A DNA stretch of 64,000 nt from Allobosea sp. GTDB taxonomy: Bacteria; Pseudomonadota; Alphaproteobacteria; Rhizobiales; Beijerinckiaceae. The notes under the pieces were generated by a model that saw only the letters and a list, made by a program, of their open reading frames with translations, was not told the origin of the DNA and ran no database searches. Made by a program: the position numbers and the translations under genes. Shown here piece by piece: positions 8,902-17,099 of the stretch; position 1 is the stretch's first letter, and every line of letters starts with the position of its first letter. The stretch is taken from positions 186,001 to 250,000 of the forward strand of contig JAAEQB010000078.1 of the NCBI GenBank assembly GCA_024231975.1, in the 5' to 3' direction.

Positions 8902-8929
8902 CTGACGCTACTCGTCAGCGTATTGTCAG
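8902..8929. promoter_or_regulatory. Candidate response-regulator operator between divergent PepSY genes
   Basis: CTGACG, 5 nt, CGTCAG is a perfect inverted repeat (8902-8918). GTCAG recurs at 8914 and 8925, an 11-bp direct-repeat spacing typical of OmpR/PhoB-family sites. It lies 24-51 bp before the plus-strand start and 57-84 bp before the minus-strand start. The binding protein is inferred, most simply the regulator at 9271; the geometry is also Pho-box-like. Confidence 0.45.
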
Positions 8930-8952
8930 GGGGAGAGGCATAGAGATCGCCG

Positions 8953-9261
8953 ATGGTTCGTATCTTGCTCCTGTTGTTGTGCCTTTTGCCGATCTGGCCC
9001 GGATCGGTTTCGGCCGGCTCCGAGCAGGACGAGGCGAGGGCCGCCCTGGAAAGAGGCGAGATCAAGCCGCTCGACCAGGTCCTGGCCGCCGCCCGGGCAA
9101 CGACGCCCGGCGACGTCATCGCGGTCAAGCTGAAATGGAAGAAGAAGGCCTGGATCTATTCGCTCAAGATCCTGACGCCTGCGGGCAAGCGGCGCGACGT
9201 CAAGATCGACGCGGGTTCGCTGGCGATCGTGGATGATGATGACGATGATGATCACGATTGA
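8953..9261 (+). CDS. Secreted PepSY-domain protein with poly-Asp tail
   Basis: 102 residues. Signal peptide (residues 1-21, ending GSVSA), an amphipathic helix, then a PepSY-like strand region (AVKLKWKKKAWIYSLKIL, RRDVKIDAGSL) and a C-terminal tail VDDDDDDDHD that could bind divalent cations. It ends 9 bp before the response regulator, giving the order PepSY, regulator, kinase. Small periplasmic PepSY proteins commonly sit beside two-component systems and are proposed accessory sensors; that role here is inference from context. Confidence 0.78.
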   Translation: MVRILLLLLCLLPIWPGSVSAGSEQDEARAALERGEIKPLDQVLAAARATTPGDVIAVKLKWKKKAWIYSLKILTPAGKRRDVKIDAGSLAIVDDDDDDDHD

Positions 9262-9270
9262 GGCGCACCC

Positions 9271-9942
9271 ATGCGCATCCTGATCGTCGAGGACGAGCCG
9301 CGCATCGCCGCCGACGTCAAAGCCGGCCTCGAACGGGGCGGCTATGTCGCTGACATCGTCGGCGATGGCGAGACGGCCTGGTTTCAGGCCGAGGTCGAGA
9401 CCTATGACGCGATGGTGCTCGACCTCGGCCTGCCGCGACTCGATGGCCTCACCGTCCTGCGCCGGCTGCGGGCGGCGAACCGGCCGCTTCCCGTGCTCAT
9501 CCTGACTGCGCGCGATGGCTGGCGCGAGCGCGTAGACGGCATCGATGCGGGAGCGGACGACTATCTGACCAAGCCCTTCCACATGGAGGAACTGCTCGCC
9601 CGCCTCAGGGCGATCCTGCGACGCGCCGCCGGCCAGGCTTCGCCCGTGCTCAAGGCTGGCCCCCTCGAGCTCGACACCCGGACCCGCGACGTCAGCGTCA
9701 CCGGCCGTCTGGTCAGCCTGACCGCGCTGGAATACCGCCTCCTCGCCTATCTCCTGCATCGCCAAGGCCAGGTCGTGCCGCCAACCGAATTGCTCGACCA
9801 TCTGTATGACGGGGCCAGCGAGCGCGAACCCAACGCGATCGAAGCGATCTTGACACGGCTACGGCGCAAGCTCGGTGTCCCCGTCATCGAGACACGCCGC
9901 GGCCATGGCTATCTCGTTACGGCCGACGGCGGCGCTCCGTGA
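9271..9942 (+). CDS. OmpR/PhoB-family response regulator
   Basis: 223 residues. The N-terminal receiver domain has the acidic pocket VEDEPR, the phospho-acceptor D51 (MVLDLGLP), the conserved Thr (ILTARD) and the Lys (LTKPFH). The C-terminal winged-helix domain (residues ~125-220) has SLTALEYRLLAYLL and ends in ETRRGHGYLV. It is a DNA-binding transcription factor of the QseB/PhoP-like subgroup. It overlaps the kinase gene (GTGA), so the two are a cognate pair. Candidate target sites with 11-bp spaced GTCAG lie upstream of the PepSY genes. Confidence 0.92.
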   Translation: MRILIVEDEPRIAADVKAGLERGGYVADIVGDGETAWFQAEVETYDAMVLDLGLPRLDGLTVLRRLRAANRPLPVLILTARDGWRERVDGIDAGADDYLTKPFHMEELLARLRAILRRAAGQASPVLKAGPLELDTRTRDVSVTGRLVSLTALEYRLLAYLLHRQGQVVPPTELLDHLYDGASEREPNAIEAILTRLRRKLGVPVIETRRGHGYLVTADGGAP

Positions 9943-11297
9943 GGACCGGCTCGCTCCGCTTGCGCCTTGCGCTGTCGGCTTTCGGGCTAATCGCGCTCGC
10001 ACTGGCCCTGGCCGGCGGCGGCCTGGTCGTGATCTTCGACCGCGCGCTCGACGCCCGTACGGCGGAGGAACTCGACCTCACCGCCAAATATCTCGCCGGC
10101 CAGGCCGCGATCGCGCCCGATGGCGCACTCACACTTACGGCATCATCGCCCGATGCGCGCTTCGCGACTCCCTATGGCGGGCTCTACTGGCAGATCGCAG
10201 CTGGCACCGGCGGCGAGTTGCGCTCGCGTTCGCTCTGGGATCGACGCCTCGCCACCGACGCTGTCTCGAAGCCCGAGCCGGGCCGAGCCTTCGACCTCGC
10301 CGGGCCGAACGATCAACGATTGATCGCCGTCTCGCGGCCCGTCGTGATCGAACACGCGGGCCGGGAAACGCCGCTCCAAGTCGTGGTCGCGATGGATCGC
10401 GGCAATCTCGCCGCCACACGTAGTGCTTTCCTACACCTGCTCGTACCGTCATTGGTGGCGCTGGGCCTCGTCCTGGCGGCCGCGATGGCCCTCTTCGTGC
10501 AGAGGGCCTTGGCGCCGTTCCGCACCCTCCAGGCGGATCTGACAGCCATCCACGAGGGACAGGCCACCAAGTTGCCGGCTCGTTTCCCAGCCGAGGTTCA
10601 ACCGCTGGTCGACGATCTCAACCGTCTTATTGGCGCGCAGGAAAGAGCGCTGCTGAAAGCGAGGACCGAAGCCGGCGACATGGCTCATGGCCTCAAGACT
10701 CCGCTCGCGATCCTGACGGCGCTCGCTCGCCGGACGGCGGACGCGCAGCCGGAGATCGCCCGCGAGGTCGAGGAGGAGGCAGCCGCGATGAGCCGGCAGG
10801 TCGAGCGCGCGCTGGCGCGGGCGCGGATCGTGGCCTCGCGAGACTTGCGTCGGCGCTCCTGCAATGTCGCTCCGGTGGCCGAGAGACTGGTCGCCACGTT
10901 GCAGCGTCTGCCGGATGCCGATTCCCTGATCTGGACAGTCGCCGTGCCCGCGGAACTGACCTACCCGGGCGAGGACGGCGATCTCACGGAGATGCTGGGC
11001 AACCTCCTCGACAATGCACGCAAATGGGCCCATCGTCGGGTCTCCATCCAGGCATTCGGTGATGAGGCCGAACAGGTGCTGCGCATCGAGGATGACGGGC
11101 CCGGCATGAGCGAAGCGGCGATGTCGCGGATCGGGCGCGGCCTACGCTGGGACGAGACGACGCCCGGGACCGGTTTCGGCATTGCGATCGCCGCCGATAT
11201 CGCCGAGGAAACGGGCGCGACGCTGACGCTGAGCTGCTCCCCGCTCGGCGGCCTGCGGGCGGATCTGGCGTGGCCGAGAGACCTTTCCCCAGGTTGA
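9939..11297 (+). CDS. Sensor histidine kinase
   Basis: 452 residues from a GTG that overlaps the regulator stop. A first membrane segment (residues ~8-32), a periplasmic sensor region, a second membrane segment (~168-190) and a HAMP-like linker precede the kinase core. H250 in MAHGLKTPLAI is the phospho-acceptor in the PhoQ-type HGLKTPL box. The ATPase has NLLDNARKWA (N box), EDDGPGM (G1) and GTGFGIAIA (G2). It should phosphorylate the regulator at 9271. The signal is unknown; the neighbouring PepSY proteins and poly-Asp tail would fit an envelope or divalent-metal signal, which is inference. Confidence 0.92.
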   Translation: MRTGSLRLRLALSAFGLIALALALAGGGLVVIFDRALDARTAEELDLTAKYLAGQAAIAPDGALTLTASSPDARFATPYGGLYWQIAAGTGGELRSRSLWDRRLATDAVSKPEPGRAFDLAGPNDQRLIAVSRPVVIEHAGRETPLQVVVAMDRGNLAATRSAFLHLLVPSLVALGLVLAAAMALFVQRALAPFRTLQADLTAIHEGQATKLPARFPAEVQPLVDDLNRLIGAQERALLKARTEAGDMAHGLKTPLAILTALARRTADAQPEIAREVEEEAAAMSRQVERALARARIVASRDLRRRSCNVAPVAERLVATLQRLPDADSLIWTVAVPAELTYPGEDGDLTEMLGNLLDNARKWAHRRVSIQAFGDEAEQVLRIEDDGPGMSEAAMSRIGRGLRWDETTPGTGFGIAIAADIAEETGATLTLSCSPLGGLRADLAWPRDLSPG

Positions 11298-11944
11298 TGG
11301 ATGTCGATGCCGACGCGAGCCGCTTCGAGTTCTTCGCCCGGAATCGGGACCAAACCGGCTCGATAAGGCCGAATGTCGGTGGCAGATCCGGCAGAACGGA
11401 CAGAAGGCCGAACAGCAAAAACCTGGCCCGGACCACGGGCGCTCCGCGGGCCTTGTTTCCTGACAAAGCGCTGACGGGCGATGTCAGTTCGACGTGTCCC
11501 TGTTCCGTCATAGGTACGGGCAGACGGCCAGGCGCTAACGCATCCCGGCGGTGCGGGCCGGCGCCGCAACTGGCGACATACGGCATGGAACGTAGATCGA
11601 TGCCTCAAACATGCTCTCGGTCGATGTGCCCGGCGGGGCGAGCCGGCTTGGCCATCCTTGCGATTGCCGGGCTCATGATCGCACCGATATTCCTCGGGCC
11701 GCCGCGCCTCGCCAGTCTGCGCAAACACCATCCGATCCAGGCTGGGAACACCGTTCAACCTGGGAAGCCGATTATTGCCCCCCAGCAAATGGGCACAGCA
11801 AGACCGACGCTGCAATTCTAGCCAAGCAGAAGATATCGTAGACTTGGGTCGGTTGCAGTGGACAGCTGGCTTGCCAAGAACCAGTGCAAATTGAGCATGA
11901 CCGGCGCAGGTCCGGTCTCATTCATCGGAGGCAGGCGCGGCGCC
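11298..11944. other. 647-bp stretch without a supported gene
   Basis: Open frames exist on both strands (for example 11270-11821 plus and 10961-11815 minus), but none has a family motif, a good ribosome-binding site or coding-like composition. The plus frame contains one hydrophobic stretch (AGLAILAIAGLMIAPIFLG). It may be a decayed gene; nothing is recognisable. Confidence 0.4.
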
Positions 11945-13024
11945 TCAAGCCTTCCCCAGCCTGACGCCGCTTTCCGCATCGAAGACGTGGACCTTGTCGG
12001 GGTCGACGCTGATCCAGAGCCGGCCGGCCTGCGCCGCGACCTCACCGGTCGCCGCCTGCATGACGAAGGGCTTGCCGCCGAGCTGGCCGTGGAAGAGCTG
12101 GGTCGCGCCGAGCTCCTCGATGAACTCGACGTCGAAGGGCAGCGAGCCGGCCGCGCCTTCCGAGGCGATCTCGATGTCCTCGGGCCGCAAACCGACCTCC
12201 ACCGCTGTGCCGGTCGGCAGGTCCTCGCGCAGATCGCGCGCCTGCAGCAGCGCGTCGCCGAGCGCGATGATGCCGTGCCCGTCGACCTTGGCCGGCAGCA
12301 GGTTCATCGGCGGCGAGCCGATGAAGGTCGCGACGAAGCGGCTCGCCGGCTTGCGATAGACCTCGGCCGGCAGGCCGATCTGCTCGACCTGGCCGCCATT
12401 CATCACCACCAGCTTGTCGGAGAGCGTCATCGCCTCGACCTGATCGTGGGTGACGTAGATCGCGGTGACGCCGAGGGCGCGCTGCAATTTCTTGATCTCG
12501 ACGCGCATCTGCACGCGCAGCTTGGCGTCGAGATTGGAGAGCGGCTCGTCGAACAGGAAGACCTGCGGCTTGCGCACGATGGCGCGGCCCATGGCGACGC
12601 GCTGGCGCTGGCCGCCGGAGAGCTGGCGCGGGCGGCGCTGCAGGAAGGGCTCGATGGCGAGGATGCGCGCCGCTTCCTGCACGCGCTTGTCGATCTCGTC
12701 CTTGGGCGTGCCGCGGTTGCGCAGGCCATAGGCCATGTTGTCGTAGACACTCATATGCGGGTAGAGCGCATAGTTCTGGAAGACCATGGCGATGTCGCGG
12801 TCGGCCGGCTCGACCTGGTTGACGACGCGGCCGCCGATCGCGACCTCGCCGGCCGAGATCGTCTCGAGCCCGGCGACCATGCGCAGCAAGGTCGACTTGC
12901 CGCAGCCGGAGGGGCCGACGAGGACGCAGAAGCCGCCATCGGGAATGTCGAAGGAGACGCCCTTCACCGCCTCGACGCCCCCGGCATAGATCTTCTTGAC
13001 GTTGCTGAGCGTGACCTGAGCCAT
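11945..13024 (-). CDS. ugpC: sn-glycerol-3-phosphate ABC importer, ATP-binding protein
   Basis: 359-residue MalK/UgpC-type ATPase. Walker A is GPSGCGKSTLL, the signature LSGGQRQRVAMGRAIVR, Walker B VFLFDEPLSNLD, and the switch His lies in VTHDQVEAM. A C-terminal TOBE region (residues ~235-355) follows. It energises uptake through UgpA and UgpE. Last gene of the minus-strand ugp operon, 7 bp after ugpE. The Ugp assignment rests on the binding protein and the upstream Pho box, since this ATPase subfamily serves many sugar-type importers. Confidence 0.9.
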   Translation of the reverse strand: MAQVTLSNVKKIYAGGVEAVKGVSFDIPDGGFCVLVGPSGCGKSTLLRMVAGLETISAGEVAIGGRVVNQVEPADRDIAMVFQNYALYPHMSVYDNMAYGLRNRGTPKDEIDKRVQEAARILAIEPFLQRRPRQLSGGQRQRVAMGRAIVRKPQVFLFDEPLSNLDAKLRVQMRVEIKKLQRALGVTAIYVTHDQVEAMTLSDKLVVMNGGQVEQIGLPAEVYRKPASRFVATFIGSPPMNLLPAKVDGHGIIALGDALLQARDLREDLPTGTAVEVGLRPEDIEIASEGAAGSLPFDVEFIEELGATQLFHGQLGGKPFVMQAATGEVAAQAGRLWISVDPDKVHVFDAESGVRLGKA

Positions 13025-13031
13025 TGGCGGG

Positions 13032-13880
13032 CTACTTCTCTGTCTCGACGAGGCCCTTCACGAAGAGCCTCTGCATGGCGATGACGACGAGGACCGGCGG
13101 CAGCATGGCGAGCATGGCGGTGGCCATGGCGAGCTGCCATTCGGTCAGGGCGTCGGAGGTGGTGATCATCTTGCGGATGCCGATCACGATGGTCTGCATC
13201 GAGTCCTTGGTCGTGATCAGCAGCGGCCAGAGATACTGGTTCCAGCCATAGATGAACTGGATGACGAACAGCGCCGCGATCGTCGTCAGCGAGAGCGGCA
13301 GCACCGTGTCCTTGAAGAACTTGAACGGGCCGGCGCCGTCGATCTTCGAGGCCTCGAGCAGCTCATCCGGAATGGTCATGAAGAACTGCCGGAACAAGAG
13401 CGTGCCGGTCGCCGAGGCGATCAGCGGCACGGCCAGGCCCTGATAGCTGTCGAGCATGCCGAGATCGGAGACGATCTTGAAGGTCGGGAAGATGCGGACC
13501 TCGACCGGCAGCATCAGCGTGACGAAGATGATCCAGAACGCCGCCATCCGGAACGGGAAGCGATAGTAGACGATGGCGTAGGCCGAGAGCACCGAGATGA
13601 AGATCTTCCCGATCGCGATCGTCATCGCCATCACGAAGGAGTTCAGCATCATGCTCGCCACCGGCTCGCGGGTGGAGCCGGAGGTGCCGACGAAGAGGAT
13701 GCGGTAGTAATTGTCGAAGAAGTGCGGGCCGGGATAGAGCGGCAACTGCCCGTTGATGATGGTGGCGTTGTCCCAGGTCGAGGCGACGAAGGTCAGCCAG
13801 ACCGGGAAGGCGACGATCAGCACGCCGATCGTCAGGATGATGTAGGCGATCGCATCGCCCAGGCGGCGGTCCTCGACCAT
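13032..13880 (-). CDS. ugpE: sn-glycerol-3-phosphate ABC importer, permease UgpE
   Basis: 282 residues, the usual UgpE length, with six predicted membrane helices (first at IAYIILTIGVLIVAFPVWL). The EAA loop that contacts the ATPase reads ELLEASKIDGAGPFKFF. The ATG at 13880 shares one base with the creatininase-gene stop (TGATG), so translation is probably coupled. A longer open frame extends upstream but would run through the creatininase gene and is rejected. It forms the channel with UgpA. Confidence 0.9.
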   Translation of the reverse strand: MVEDRRLGDAIAYIILTIGVLIVAFPVWLTFVASTWDNATIINGQLPLYPGPHFFDNYYRILFVGTSGSTREPVASMMLNSFVMAMTIAIGKIFISVLSAYAIVYYRFPFRMAAFWIIFVTLMLPVEVRIFPTFKIVSDLGMLDSYQGLAVPLIASATGTLLFRQFFMTIPDELLEASKIDGAGPFKFFKDTVLPLSLTTIAALFVIQFIYGWNQYLWPLLITTKDSMQTIVIGIRKMITTSDALTEWQLAMATAMLAMLPPVLVVIAMQRLFVKGLVETEK

Positions 13881-14638
13881 CAGCCCTGCCCTCCCCGGTC
13901 GCTCAGAAGCTTCGCCAGCGCGTCCGCCGCGGCATCGAGGAAGGCCTTGCCCTTCTCCACCGTCGCCTTGCGGGCATCGCCGATCACGCCGGTCTCGGTC
14001 ATCTCGCGGAAGGGCTTGTACTGGCCGACGGTCGGGCGGGTCAGTGCGGTCAGGTCGGCACCCAACATGCCGAACGCCTCCGGCAAGCGATCCTGCCTGA
14101 CCGTCTCCGGCGCCAGCACCATCATCATCGAGGTTTCGACCTCGCAGGCATGCAGCACGCTGACCTGATCGTCCATGAAGGGCGCCATCGCCTCCTGCGC
14201 CAGCAGGAAATAGGTGGTGGCCCGGACCTGGAGCGAGGTCTCCCTGGCGAAGTCCGGCAGGAAGGCGGCGAGCGCGGCGATATTGCCGCCATGGCCGTTG
14301 ACGATGACGACGCGATGGAAGCCGTGGCGTTCCAGGCTCTTCAGCAGCGCGAGCAGAACGGCGCGATAGGTCGGGATGTCGAAGGTGAAGGTGCCGCCGA
14401 AGGCCATATGGTGCTCGGCCATGCCGCACCACAGGGTCGGCGCGACCACGACCTCGACATCGCCAGCGCGCTCGGCGGCGAGCTTGCAGACGCCGCCGCA
14501 CAGGATGGTGTCGACGCCGACCGGCAGATGCGGGCCGTGCTGCTCCATCGAGGCGACCGGCAGCACGACGACGGCGTCCCGCGCCGCCTTGCCGCGCAGC
14601 TCCTCGGCGGTGAGTTCCTGCCAGAGCACCGAGGCCAT
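13880..14638 (-). CDS. Creatininase-family amidohydrolase embedded in the ugp operon
   Basis: 252 residues of the creatininase/creatinine amidohydrolase family (PF02633), metal-dependent hydrolases that open cyclic amides or act on formamides. Metal ligands are visible in SMEQHGPHLPVGVD (Glu, His, Asp), in NGHGGN, and in HACEVETSMM. No signal peptide; cytoplasmic. The gene is sandwiched between ugpA and ugpE with TGATG overlaps on both sides, so it is made stoichiometrically with the permease. UgpE/UgpA systems do not need such an enzyme. Either the importer carries another substrate that this enzyme hydrolyses, or the gene was captured by the operon. Substrate unknown. Confidence 0.85.
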   Translation of the reverse strand: MASVLWQELTAEELRGKAARDAVVVLPVASMEQHGPHLPVGVDTILCGGVCKLAAERAGDVEVVVAPTLWCGMAEHHMAFGGTFTFDIPTYRAVLLALLKSLERHGFHRVVIVNGHGGNIAALAAFLPDFARETSLQVRATTYFLLAQEAMAPFMDDQVSVLHACEVETSMMMVLAPETVRQDRLPEAFGMLGADLTALTRPTVGQYKPFREMTETGVIGDARKATVEKGKAFLDAAADALAKLLSDRGGQG

Positions 14639-15519
14639 CAGTAAGTCACCTTCCGCTCGATGAAGCGGAACTGGATCGCGGTCATGCCAATGACCATGAT
14701 CAGCAGGATCACCGACTGCGCCGCCGAGCCGCCAAGATCGGTACCGCCCTTGCCGTCGGAAAAGACCTTATAGACCAAAGTGGTCGTGGCGCCCGAAGGC
14801 CCGCCGCCCGATACGGTGTCGATGATGCCGAACGTGTCGAAGAAGACGTAGACGAGGTTGACCACCAGCAGGAAGAAAGTCGTCGGCGAGAGCAGCGGAA
14901 AGATGATGGTCCAGAAGCGCCGCATCGGCCGGGCGCCGTCGATCACCGCCGCCTCGATCACGCTCTTGGGGATCGATTGCAGGCCGGCGAGGAAGAACAG
15001 GAAGTTGTAGGAGATCTGCTTCCAGGTCGCCGCGAGGATGACCAGCGTCATCGCATCATTGCCGTTGAGGCGCGGGTTCCAGTTGACGCCCAGCGACTGC
15101 AGACCGCGCGCCAGCATGCCGAGCGAGGGGTCGAACATGAAGATCCAGAGCACGCCGGCAATGGCGGGCGCGACGGCATAGGGCCAGATCAGCAGGGTCT
15201 TGTAGATCTCGGACCCACGGATCTGCCGGTCGGCCATGACCGCGAAAAGCAGCGCCAGCGAGAGCGAGAATAGCGCGACGAAGAACGAGAAGATGCCGGT
15301 GTTAATCAGCGCCTTGTAATATTCGGGCTTGGCGAACAGGTCGCGATAGTTCTCGAACCAGACGAACTCGGTCGAGATGCCAAAGGCGTCCTGCAGCAGG
15401 AAGCTCTGCCAGACCGCCTGGCTCGCCGGCCAGTAGAAGAAGACGACCGTGATCGTGAGCTGCGGCAGGAGCAGCAGCAGCGGGATCGTCAGCCCCTTGA
15501 AGTGAGCATGTTTCTGCAT
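14638..15519 (-). CDS. ugpA: sn-glycerol-3-phosphate ABC importer, permease UgpA
   Basis: 293 residues from the ATG at 15519 (MQKHAHFKGL), close to the E. coli UgpA length; a TTG six codons upstream is possible but less likely. Six membrane helices, with the EAA motif region VIEAAVIDGARPMRRFW. It overlaps the creatininase start (TGATG) and follows ugpB after a 26-bp perfect hairpin. It pairs with UgpE as the transmembrane channel. Confidence 0.9.
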   Translation of the reverse strand: MQKHAHFKGLTIPLLLLLPQLTITVVFFYWPASQAVWQSFLLQDAFGISTEFVWFENYRDLFAKPEYYKALINTGIFSFFVALFSLSLALLFAVMADRQIRGSEIYKTLLIWPYAVAPAIAGVLWIFMFDPSLGMLARGLQSLGVNWNPRLNGNDAMTLVILAATWKQISYNFLFFLAGLQSIPKSVIEAAVIDGARPMRRFWTIIFPLLSPTTFFLLVVNLVYVFFDTFGIIDTVSGGGPSGATTTLVYKVFSDGKGGTDLGGSAAQSVILLIMVIGMTAIQFRFIERKVTY

Positions 15520-15539
15520 CGGCCAGCCCGGCGGCAAGG

Positions 15540-15565
15540 AAGGCCGGGATCATGATCCCGGCCTT
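15540..15565 (-). terminator. Perfect 26-bp palindrome between ugpB and ugpA
   Basis: AAGGCCGGGATCA followed by TGATCCCGGCCTT, a fully self-complementary sequence 15 nt after the ugpB stop and 20 nt before ugpA. No T-run follows. Hairpins here commonly let the binding-protein message accumulate above the permease message by partial termination or 3' end protection. Confidence 0.55.
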
Positions 15566-15579
15566 CGATCAGTCTTGTC

Positions 15580-16896
15580 TCACTTGGCGGTGCGCTCGAA
15601 CTGGCGCAGCGCCTGGTTGCCACGGTCATTGGCCGCGTCGAGGGCCGCCTTCGGCGTCTTCTGGCCGTTCAGGGCCGCCTCGATCTCCTCCGACCAGATG
15701 TCACGGATCTGGACCAGGCCGCCGAAGCGGACGCCGCGGGAGTTGTCTGTCGGCTCCTTGTTGTTGAGCTCGAGCAGCGGGGTCTCGAGATAGGGGTTCT
15801 GATTGTAGAAGCCCGACGCCTTGACCTTCTCATAGGCCGCCTTGGTGATCGGCAGATAGCCGGACTCGGTGTGCAGCTTCACCTGCCGATCGACGTCGGA
15901 GAGGAAGGTGAAGAACTTGGCGACGCCCTTGTACTCATCGGCCTTCTTGCCACCCATGACCCAGAGCGAGGCGCCGCCGATGATCGAGTTCTGCGGCGCA
16001 CCGGCGACATCCGGATAATACGGCATCGGCGCGTTCGACCAGTCGAATTTGGCGTTGGCCTTGACGTTGCCGAAGAAGGCCGAGGAGGTGAGGAACAGCG
16101 GGCATTCGCCCGAGGTGAAGCGACCCTCGCCGGTGTTGGTGCGACCGGAATAGGAGAACACGCCCTCCTTCTGCAGGTTGGCGAGGTTGGTCAGATGCCT
16201 GACGAAGAGGTCGCTGTTGATGCGGAACTCGGTGTCGAAGCCGTCGAAGCCGTTGGCCTTGGTGCCAACAGGCACGTTATGCCAGGCGCCGAGCTGCTCG
16301 ATATTGGCCCAGGTCGTCCAGGCGGTCGAGAGCGCGCACTTGTCGAAGCCGGCGGCCTTCAGCTTCTTGGCGGCCTCGAACACTTCGGGCCAGGTCTTCG
16401 GCGGCGCTTCCGGCAGGCCCGCCTTCTTCAGCGCGTCCTTGTTGTACCACATCACCATCGAGGACGAGTTGAACGGGAAGGAGAGCATCTCGCCCTTCGT
16501 CGTCGAGTAGTAGCCGGTGATCGCCGGCAGATAGCTCTTGGGGTCGAACTTCTCGCCCGCGTCCTTCATGACGTCGGCGACCGGCTTGATCGCACCCTTG
16601 GCCGACATCATCGTCGCGGTGCCGACCTCGAAGACCTGCATGATGTGCGGGGCATTGCCGGCACGGAAGGCGGCGATGCCGGCGTTGAGCGTGTCGGGGT
16701 AGGACCCCTTATAGGCGACGACGACCTTGTAGTCCTTCTGCGAGGCGTTGAACTCCTCGGCCAGCTTGACGACGACGTCGTTGTTGGCGCCGGTCATGGC
16801 GTGCCACCATTGGATTTCAGTCTGCGCCATAGCCGGCGAAGCAGCGGCCAGCGCGAACACGCCGGCGGCGGTCAGGGTCTTCAATGTGAAGGTCAT
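15580..16896 (-). CDS. ugpB: sn-glycerol-3-phosphate-binding periplasmic protein
   Basis: 438 residues. The signal peptide ends at SPAMAQ. The mature protein is a cluster-B solute-binding protein whose IQWWHAMTGANNDVV, FEVGTATMMSA, FPFNSSSMVMWYN and GGASLWVMGG segments are typical of UgpB, which binds sn-glycerol-3-phosphate and glycerophosphodiesters. First gene of the operon ugpB-ugpA-creatininase-ugpE-ugpC, with GAGGGAG before the ATG. A three-repeat Pho box 74-101 bp upstream indicates phosphate-starvation control. Confidence 0.92.
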   Translation of the reverse strand: MTFTLKTLTAAGVFALAAASPAMAQTEIQWWHAMTGANNDVVVKLAEEFNASQKDYKVVVAYKGSYPDTLNAGIAAFRAGNAPHIMQVFEVGTATMMSAKGAIKPVADVMKDAGEKFDPKSYLPAITGYYSTTKGEMLSFPFNSSSMVMWYNKDALKKAGLPEAPPKTWPEVFEAAKKLKAAGFDKCALSTAWTTWANIEQLGAWHNVPVGTKANGFDGFDTEFRINSDLFVRHLTNLANLQKEGVFSYSGRTNTGEGRFTSGECPLFLTSSAFFGNVKANAKFDWSNAPMPYYPDVAGAPQNSIIGGASLWVMGGKKADEYKGVAKFFTFLSDVDRQVKLHTESGYLPITKAAYEKVKASGFYNQNPYLETPLLELNNKEPTDNSRGVRFGGLVQIRDIWSEEIEAALNGQKTPKAALDAANDRGNQALRQFERTAK

Positions 16897-16969
16897 GATC
16901 AGCTCCCTCTCAGCCCCCGATACGCGCGGGCGTTCTTGTCGTTGGTGCGCAAGCTAGCATGAAGCCGGG

Positions 16970-16997
16970 GCGACAGTTCAATGACAAAACGATGACA
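16970..16997 (-). promoter_or_regulatory. Pho box upstream of ugpB
   Basis: Read toward ugpB: TGTCAT, N5, TGTCAT, N5, TGTCGC, three direct repeats at exactly 11-bp spacing. The known PhoB site is TGTCA-type repeats at 11 bp, and ugp is a classical PhoB target. Minor uncertainty: it lies in the region shared with the divergent FAH/hydroxyproline genes and might affect both. Confidence 0.75.
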
Positions 16998-17070
16998 TTT
17001 CCGCCCCGCTGTGGACGCGCATCCGCGCACTTGCGATTTCCCGCGGAAGCGGCTGTTCTGCCTCTCCATC

Positions 17071-17087
17071 TTGTACACTGCACACAA
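17071..17087. promoter_or_regulatory. Possible operator before the FAH-family gene
   Basis: TTGTACACTGCACACAA has outer TTGT/ACAA inverted ends and an ACAC/GCAC interior, ending 13 bp before the ATG at 17100. It resembles GntR-type sites but is imperfect, and no regulator gene is adjacent. Confidence 0.3.
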
Positions 17088-17099
17088 CCCGGATCAGCC

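Noticed and set aside
11270..11821. Possible 183-residue gene after the histidine kinase
   Set aside because: It overlaps the kinase end, lacks a ribosome-binding site and family motif, and has shadow-like composition. Kept only as unexplained intergenic DNA.
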